Of a stretch of DNA of 64,000 nt, positions 57,481 to 64,000 are shown one piece after another. Position 1 is the first letter of the stretch. Every line of letters starts with the position of its first letter. The stretch spans positions 21,825,486 to 21,889,485 of the forward strand of contig CM119267.1 of NCBI GenBank assembly GCA_051294375.1. The letters run 5' to 3'. Under the pieces are notes generated by a model. It worked only from the letters and a program-made list of their open reading frames with translations, was not told where the DNA came from and did no database searches. This DNA is from Paraspadella gotoi (lineage: Eukaryota > Chaetognatha). The position numbers were made by a program, and so were the translations under genes.

Positions 57481-58094
57481 AAGAGACAAAATTGGTTTAA
57501 ATCTTGTAGAATATTTTGTTACCAGTAATAAATCTTATGATAGTACAAACATAAGGCATATAACAATAATTTGTAATTTTTAAAATGACAAAAACCTAAT
57601 TAATTTAATAATACTTAATTGTGAGGGGGTGTGATGATCTTGATTTCAGGGGGGGGCGGGGTCTGCATAAAAAAAATTAGCGGAGGTGCACACCATTTAT
57701 ATAAACGTCGCTCATTGCATAATGTAGCTGATGTAGAGAATGTGAGGATGCAGACAATGACAATGATGGCATAGTTAATGATGACAAAGACGATGACGAT
57801 GATGAGGAAGGGGATAATGAATACGATAATGATGCGAACGTTGATGACGCTTCGCTCTCCTTCGATGATTTTTCTCTCAATTTGCTGACGAGACATAAAG
57901 ATCGAAAAGGAAACGAGAAATACATCGCGGATCGAATGCTGATCTTAAAAATGAAGCCGATGCAACCAAGTAGGAGAAAATTGCCATGACGACATTCATG
58001 ACGTAAATAATTAAATAAATAAATAAATAAATTCACGACGCAGTTTTGAATTTCAACATTAACTTTGATCTTATAGAAATACAATTGGGACTGT
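57481..58094. other. no gene recognised
   Basis: AT-rich with scattered GAT-type triplets. A minus-strand 135-codon frame (57677-58084) is partly Ser-rich repeat and has no motif. Confidence 0.45.
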
Positions 58095-58295
58095 TCAAAA
58101 TAACATTGTACTACACTGAAAAGGAAAGCCTGGAAGTTAATTAACCAGACTGTGAGACTGAGAGAGACTTAAATGAAAGCTCGCAGGGCCGTATAAGAGG
58201 GGTAGCAGTTTAGAATAAGGGCTGGATAGCTGGTCAATTCAATTAATGAATGATTACTGTATTGGTTGTGCTATTTTCGTATAAAGTTTCAAGGG
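58095..58295 (+). mobile_element. family A element, diverged
   Basis: AGACTGTGAGACTGAGAGAG, GAAAGCTCGCAGGGCC, GGATAGCTGG and TTAATGAATGATTACTG keep the family order, with many changes. Confidence 0.5.
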
Positions 58296-58494
58296 ACACC
58301 CAAGTACAAAGACTGCAATACAGAGAGCAACAACAACAACAACGACGACAGCAACAACGACACCCGACTTCAGAAGACGACATCTGCCGTCCGGAAAGTC
58401 GTTGCGCAGCTGTCGCGACCCGATATTCGCGAAAGAAAAGAGCATTCGGGANNNNNNNNNNNNNNNNNNNNNNNNNAAGTATAATGAGGTTTTT
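58296..58494. other. unique DNA with a 25-N gap
   Basis: ACA/ACG triplets at 58325-58360, CpG-containing sequence, and 25 Ns at 58452-58476, a placeholder-size gap. Confidence 0.9.
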
Positions 58495-60085
58495 GACGAA
58501 AGAAGTGGAAAATGTTGTCGGGGGGGGAGGAAAGGGGGAGAAAAGGAAAATGGGTGGGGGGGAGAGAGAAAGGCGGAGGAAGGAAAATGGGTGGGCGAAG
58601 AAGAAAGGGGAGGAAAAGGAAATGGTGGGGAAAGAGAGAAAGGGGAAGAAAAGGAAAATGGGTGGGGAAGAGAGAGAGAAGGGGATGGAAAGGAAAATGG
58701 GTGGGGGGGAGAGAGAAGGGGAGAAAAGGAAATGGAGAGTGGAGGGGGAGAAGAGAGGATGGTAGAAAAAGGGAAAATGGGGAGGGGAAGAGAGAAAGGG
58801 CAGAAAGGAAAATGGGTGGGAGAGGAGAGAAGGGGGGAGAAAAGGAAAATGGGTGGGGGGAGAGGAAAGGGGCGCAGAAAGAGGAAAAGGAGGGGGGAGA
58901 GAGAGATGGGATGGGAAGGAGGCAGAGCCTGGTGGGGGCGGAGGAGAGAAGGAGAGGAGGCAGAAGGTGGGGAGAAGAAAAGGAAAGATGGACATGTGTT
59001 GATGGGGGAGAAGAGAAAGAGGGGAAAAAGGAGAAATGTGGTGGGCGGGGGAGAGAGAAGGGGAGAAAAGCGAGAATGGTCGGTGGGGGAGAGGAAAGGA
59101 GAAGGAAAATTGGAAGGAGAAAAGGCGGAGGAAAGGAATGGGTGGGGTGGAGAGAGAAATGGGAGGAGAAGGAAATGGTTGGAGGGAGGGAGAGAGAATA
59201 GTGGGAGACGAGAACAAGGAAAGAATAGGGTGGGGGGAGAGAGGAAGGGGAGAGAAAGGAAAATGGGGTGGGGAGGAGAGAGAAAGGCGTGGAGAAAGGA
59301 GAAAATGGGTGGCGGAGAGGAGAGAAGGGGAGAAAGGAAAATGGTGGGGGGAAGAAAGAAAGGGAGAAAAGGAAAAGATGGGGGTGGGTGGGGAGAGAGA
59401 AAGGGGGAGAAAGAGGAAAATGGGTGAGCGGGGAGAGAGAGAAAGCGGGGAAGAAAGGAAAATGGGTGGGGGGGAGAGAAAGGGGGAGAAAAGTGAAACA
59501 TGGGTGGGGGGAGAGAGAAAGGGAGGAAAGGGAAATGGTGGGGGGAGAGAGAGAGAAAGGGGGAGAAAAGGAAAATGGGTGGGGGGAAGAGAGAGAAAGG
59601 GGGAGGAAAGGAAATGGGTGGGGGGAGAGAGAAGGGGGAGAAAAGGAAAATGGGGGGAGAAGAGAAAGGGGGAGAAAAGGAAAATGGGTGGGGGGGAGAG
59701 AGAAAAGGGCGAGAAAAGGAAAATGGGGTGGGAGGGAGAAAGGGGAGGAAAGGAAAATGGGCTGGGGGAAGAGAGAGAAAGGGGGAGAAAAGCGATAAAT
59801 GGGTGGGAGAGAGAGAAAGGGGGAGGAAAGGAAAATGTGTGGCGGGGGAGAGAGAGAAGAAAGGGGAGAAAAGGAAAATGTGGGGGGGAGAGAGAAAGGG
59901 GAGAAAATATAGATGGGCTGGGGGGAGAGAGAAAGGGGGAGAAGAAAAGGATATATTTATGGTGGGAGAGAAAAGCGAAAATGGGTTGGGTGGCGAGGAG
60001 AGAAAGGGGAGAAAAGGAAATTATATTGTGGCGGGGAGAGAAAGGGGGAGAAAAAGGAAAATGGGGGGGGGGAGTAGGGTTATTA
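58495..60085 (+). repeat. G-rich polypurine minisatellite, about 37-40-bp unit
   Basis: About 40 units built from GAAAATGGGTGGGGGGAGAG and AAAGGGGGAGAAAAG. Nearly pure purine on the plus strand. Frames of 300-400 codons in several phases on both strands exist only because the unit lacks stops. Confidence 0.95.
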
Positions 60086-61859
60086 TATAAAGAAAAGGAC
60101 GGTATTATATATGAGGAAAAGAAGAGAGGTGAATTAACATAGAGAAATGCGATAAGTATATGAGAATGAAAGATAGGAATTATCCCGAGAGAACGGAGAG
60201 TGTCTGAGATTGAAGTTATGAGAGGATGTAAAGAAGTAAAAATGAAAGGATGGTTAAGTGAATGAGTAAGTAAAAAGTAGAAGGTGAATATTGGAGTGGA
60301 GTTAAAGAGCGTATGAGACAGTAAGAGCTACAGAAGTAATAAGAATCAAGGCCTGTTGTCAACTAGGAAGAGACTTGATAAGACGAGTAGAGAGGACATA
60401 GAGAGAGACCTAGCATCAGGATAATTGAACTGCGGTTTTTAGAATCGTGTCACTCGATCTAATAAGCGAAGCATTCTCTCCAGAAAAACCACAGATTTTC
60501 AAGTTAACAATGTTTTCTACTTCAGAATCACGCGGTAAATCTGGGCAAAACTTTACTTCATATAATAAATATATTATTTTTTTTTAAAAATGTCACTGTG
60601 GTTGTGGGCTGCGACCGTCGTTACGCGACCAAATTGACTTCTGCTCATGTCCGAAATATTACGCCAAGTCGGTCCTACCACCCATGTGGTTCCAGAGTAA
60701 CTAGGTATCGCAGAGTCATGTACTGATTTGTCGTTGAGTATTCAGATTGTGAGACATTAAATAGCAGAGAGCTGTTTTTTGGCTAATTTGCTGAATTTCG
60801 TTAAATTGTTATCTAAACATGCCGTTAGCAGTAACATTTCAATCTCAAAGATTTTTTTTTCTACAATATAATCAAACATATGAAACCTAATTTTAGGCAT
60901 CCGTTAAAAGCTTGATGTCGTTTTTCACAGGTTGACTGGCATTTTGAATTGGGGATAACGAATTCAACGAATCAGTTAATTGATAATCAAAATAATTTCG
61001 TCTTTCTCAGTGAATGGAGAAATCTCCACTCATAATCGTCTAACATTTTTCACAGGCTATTCACTACTAAAAAAAGACATAAAAGTCAGAGCCACCCAGA
61101 TACAGTTCACTTTCACAAGAGTTTCATCCTTTCGGTTGCTGGTGACTTGTCTCTTAACTTGTTACGCCGGCGCGTACACTCCATGGATTCTTGGGCTGAT
61201 TCTTTCAATTCTAAAATTGCCGATCATGTGTTTATGGTTATGTGTTTACGTCTGAGATGGTTTTGTTTCCTTACTTAAAGGCCCGGCTTTTGCTAGCAGC
61301 TTCACACCTTCTTCACGCTCCATCGTCATCCTTTACAGCAACTTCGACAGCAGCATCGTCTCGATCATTATTTTCTCCATTCATGTGCGTTACGAAATCT
61401 TCAAACGGAATTCGACTCCTCGTTCATACGTCAGTTGACGCTCAGCTTCATTTCGATTATCGCTCGAGTCCGTCGTCGTCGTTCCTTCATTTTTTGTCTC
61501 GTCGTCGTTCGTCGCGTTTGTCAAAACGCGAGCGATCTCTTTAAAAAAATAAAAAAAAAATATCCCTCTTTGTCGGCTATCGAAGTTCTTTCCGCCTTAA
61601 AATCACCCATTTTCTTTTTCTTTTTTCCTTTTTTTCTTTCTTTTAAATCACCCTATAATCTTTTTTTTTTATCATCACCGATTGCTAAAAACCGCCATTT
61701 TCTCTCCCTCACGCATTCACCTCTTTCCTCACCCTGCCCCCTAGTCCACCCCCACTTGACTTTTCTTTTTTTCTTTCTCTCTCTCTCTCCTCTCATCGCG
61801 AATTCGCGTCTTTTTCTTTTTTTTCTTGCTCAAGCAATTCGACAATATTTTCCAAAGTC
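60086..61859. other. no gene recognised
   Basis: AT-rich to 60560, then mixed DNA. 61240-61545 is open in several frames on both strands (100 codons +) and CpG-richer; no motif or splice support. 61600-61800 is pyrimidine-rich. Confidence 0.4.
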
Positions 61860-62065
61860 ACGCCCGGTTTATCTTAAAATTCGGAAATAAGCGTTAATTT
61901 CTTTGTTAAGGGATTAGGTCAGAGGTTAATTTATCAAGGATTAGGTTGCGGGAATTAGGTTAGTGATTAAGGACTGGGTTTGTGATTAGGGTTTGGGACC
62001 AGTGTTTAGGGTTAATAGTTAGAGATGAAGTGTTAGGTTTGGTTTATAAGTCAAAAAATATTTAA
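61860..62065 (-). mobile_element. partial family T, TTAGG-like core
   Basis: Degenerate GGATTAGGTT / GTTTAGGGTTAA units follow AAAATTCGGAAATAAG, the subterminal sequence of other copies. Neither terminal inverted repeat is clear, so the copy is eroded. Confidence 0.45.
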
Positions 62066-62227
62066 ATTTAATATTAAGTTTGAAGGATTTTACCCGTAAC
62101 CGCCGTGAGCGAGCTAGTGTTTTTCTGGACTTGCTATTTAATTTATTAAAGATTCGAAGAAATGTAAATTTAGTAAATTTTATTGTTACGTAGACATTAA
62201 CATGAGCGTGAGACGTGAAGCAGTAGA
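62066..62227. other. short unique segment
   Basis: AT-rich; nothing recognised. Confidence 0.4.
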
Positions 62228-62379
62228 GGGAGACAATAAAGCAAGGTCGAAGCGGAGACCAAAGCAAGTTCGAAAGGCGAGACAAATAAAGCAAGTCGAA
62301 GGGAGACATTAAAGCTAAGTCGAAGGGAGACATAAATGCAAGTCGAAGGAGAACATAAAGCAAGGTCGAAAGGGAGAGC
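62228..62379 (+). repeat. minisatellite, about 24-bp unit
   Basis: About six units around AAAGCAAGTCGAAGGGAGAC, with a few indels. Confidence 0.85.
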
Positions 62380-64000
62380 TATTTCTAAAAGATACAAAAA
62401 AAAAGAACGTTTATTCAAAAATAGATCAACTTTAAGCTTAACGCATAAAATTACAAATATTGCAATTTAAATGCTTACCGACTGTCACGAATCATTTGGT
62501 AAACTATGATCCTCTTAGTTTAGGCTAAGCACATCTCTTTCTATATGCTTTTGTTAAGTACATCATAGGACTAACCAATCATAGAGAGCGATTTTAAAAT
62601 ACTGATCAATCAGATAACTCGTCGTAGAGCAACAAAATACGAATTCAATATAATAAAAAAGGGCCTCAATCACAACGGAGAGACCTATCTCGCTAACAAA
62701 TAAAAATTTAACTAGCAATCGCCCCATCTATCGATCAGATATATAACAATTAAATTTTTATAAGATACGAGGGCAACTTAGAGTACTTATAATACGTCTT
62801 TAAAAATGATAGAACTTAAATATCATAAACAATTATTATAAGTTCAACAGTAAAGCGATCAGGCAATCGCAAGTAAGGTAACTACTTTATTTAAAATCAT
62901 ATAAGACAAAATTTATGTTATAAGATTTAAGGAACCAAAAAACATTTTTTTTTTATGAAATAGTTCATTTACAATTTCGTCCACTTTTAATCAAAGAGTG
63001 CTGATAGGCGTCGTCTTTAATGGCAGATACAGGATCAGGTTACCCCCTCCATCGTCAAAAGAACAGCTCGGTCATTGCTAGTTAGTGAGACAGAAAAAGT
63101 AATAAGAGATAAGTCCTACCATATCTTTGCATGCCGGCCAATAGATCTTTTTACTGGATAAAATGCACCAAGTAAACATATGCAAGCACTTTGGAAGTTT
63201 TTTCCCAGAGTGGAAGATTTGCACTTGATGGAAAATCATTTAGAATTGCATGGATTCCTTGATATTGTAAAGACCTGAATCGCACAAAGCAACAAATCAA
63301 GTAGAATAGGTGCGTAAGATAGAGCTGCAGAAGCTATTCTCAATTTAGGCCATTCAGTCTTTTCAGCTGTAATAGATAATCTGGTCCATTGTGTAAAAAC
63401 TGCCCAGAATTTCTGATCATCAACAGCAAAGCTTTGTTGAAAAAAAGATCAACTTTTGGGCTTTTTCTTTTGTAGGAAATAGACAAGCTAAAAATTGTAT
63501 GGCATTGAAAAATGGACATGAAAAATGAAACTTTAATATTTCCATTATCTTTTAATCTTTCATATGCAGCAACCCTATAAACTTTCCATAGATGCATCCA
63601 CTAGACATGTGCAATTCTTTGGAGATGATTTCTTTCATGTTCTTTGGAGGAGAGTTTCCTCAAGATGAATAATGATTTTTCAAATCTGCTTGGTTTTCTT
63701 CCTCTGAGATTATATCATCCCTTTCCCATTTTATTTGAGCCACAAAAAATTTGAACTTGTGTCTAGCAATGCAGTATGAAGGGTGCCTGGTGAAGCTTAA
63801 TGGATCAAAATGGAAGCTGTTGAACAAACGGCTTTTCTTCTGGTTAGAATGTTTTTCCCTCTTAAAATAGCTTAATTTTAAACCAAAACAACCAGTCATA
63901 AACATTCAGAAATTATACTCCAAGCTTTTCCAGATGGGATTTCTTCCAAATCAAAAAACTTATGGTTTTACTTGGTCATTTTATAGTGGGGATTTCAACA
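62380..64000. other. no gene recognised; possible decayed coding sequence on the minus strand
   Basis: AT-rich to about 63000. From 63000 to 64000 composition becomes even and the minus strand has interrupted protein-like frames (85 codons at 63340-63597, 81 codons at 63660-63905) separated by stops. It suggests a degraded transposon gene or host pseudogene; no family recognised. Confidence 0.35.

Noticed and set aside
58254-59501. 415-codon minus-strand frame and 368-codon plus-strand frame
   Set aside because: Both run through the polypurine minisatellite. Every frame is open because the unit contains no stop triplets, and the peptides are repetitive Ser/Pro/Phe or Gly/Glu/Lys.
61242-61544. 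100-codon plus-strand frame
   Set aside because: All three plus frames and one minus frame are open over the same CpG-rich segment, so openness is not evidence of coding; no domain seen.

Overview
This is nuclear DNA from a multicellular animal, probably an invertebrate. The evidence is a spliced MATH-BTB gene with GT-AG introns, a Pol III tRNA-Tyr gene with a short intron, several families of non-autonomous transposons, very dense microsatellites, and degenerate TTAGGG-type arrays. TTAGGG makes most insects unlikely, and a lophotrochozoan such as a mollusc is plausible, but no sequence here fixes the species. The assembly is a draft. It has eleven N gaps, two of them exactly 25 Ns, and several lie inside (GA)n/(TC)n tracts. 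Most open reading frames in the window are simple-sequence translations and are not genes.

Only two genes are firmly supported. The first is a six-exon gene at 52490-56597 (+) whose joined reading frame gives 391 residues with a MATH domain followed by a BTB/POZ domain. This is the SPOP-like architecture of a CUL3 ubiquitin-ligase substrate adaptor. The second is tRNA-Tyr(GTA) at 24462-24548 (-), with a 14-nt intron directly after the anticodon-loop purine. Several weaker exon-like pieces (24241-24311, 27863-27967 with 28960-29045, 32834-33238, 37804-37884, 49693-49753, 8158-8352) are listed with low confidence.

The rest is repeat landscape. I can follow at least six families by comparing copies within the window. 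Family A is a short element of about 200-400 bp, seen at least eight times; one copy sits inside one of two copies of family D. Family B has three copies with subterminal inverted repeats and a terminal hairpin, resembling a Helitron/Helentron derivative. Family C is a tandem monomer array at 12.8-13.9 kb ending in a hairpin. Family D has two copies of 2.4-2.8 kb, with GC-rich hairpin-prone ends and an AT-rich tandem core. Family T is MITE-like: imperfect terminal inverted repeats enclose degenerate TTAGGG/CCCTAA repeats, with five near-complete copies and two partial ones. The sixth is a Penelope-like element inside the first intron of the MATH-BTB gene.

The Penelope-like insertion is the most interesting item. 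It has two arms of about 517 bp in inverted orientation, a 480-bp spacer, an extra tail of about 41 bp on one side and an exact 14-bp direct repeat around the whole. A hammerhead-ribozyme-like core lies near the outer end of each arm. Other points worth checking are the telomere-like MITEs, a perfect 33-bp hairpin at 41928-42001, a 1.6-kb G-rich polypurine minisatellite at 58.5-60.1 kb, and a short coding-like island at 32.5-33.9 kb.
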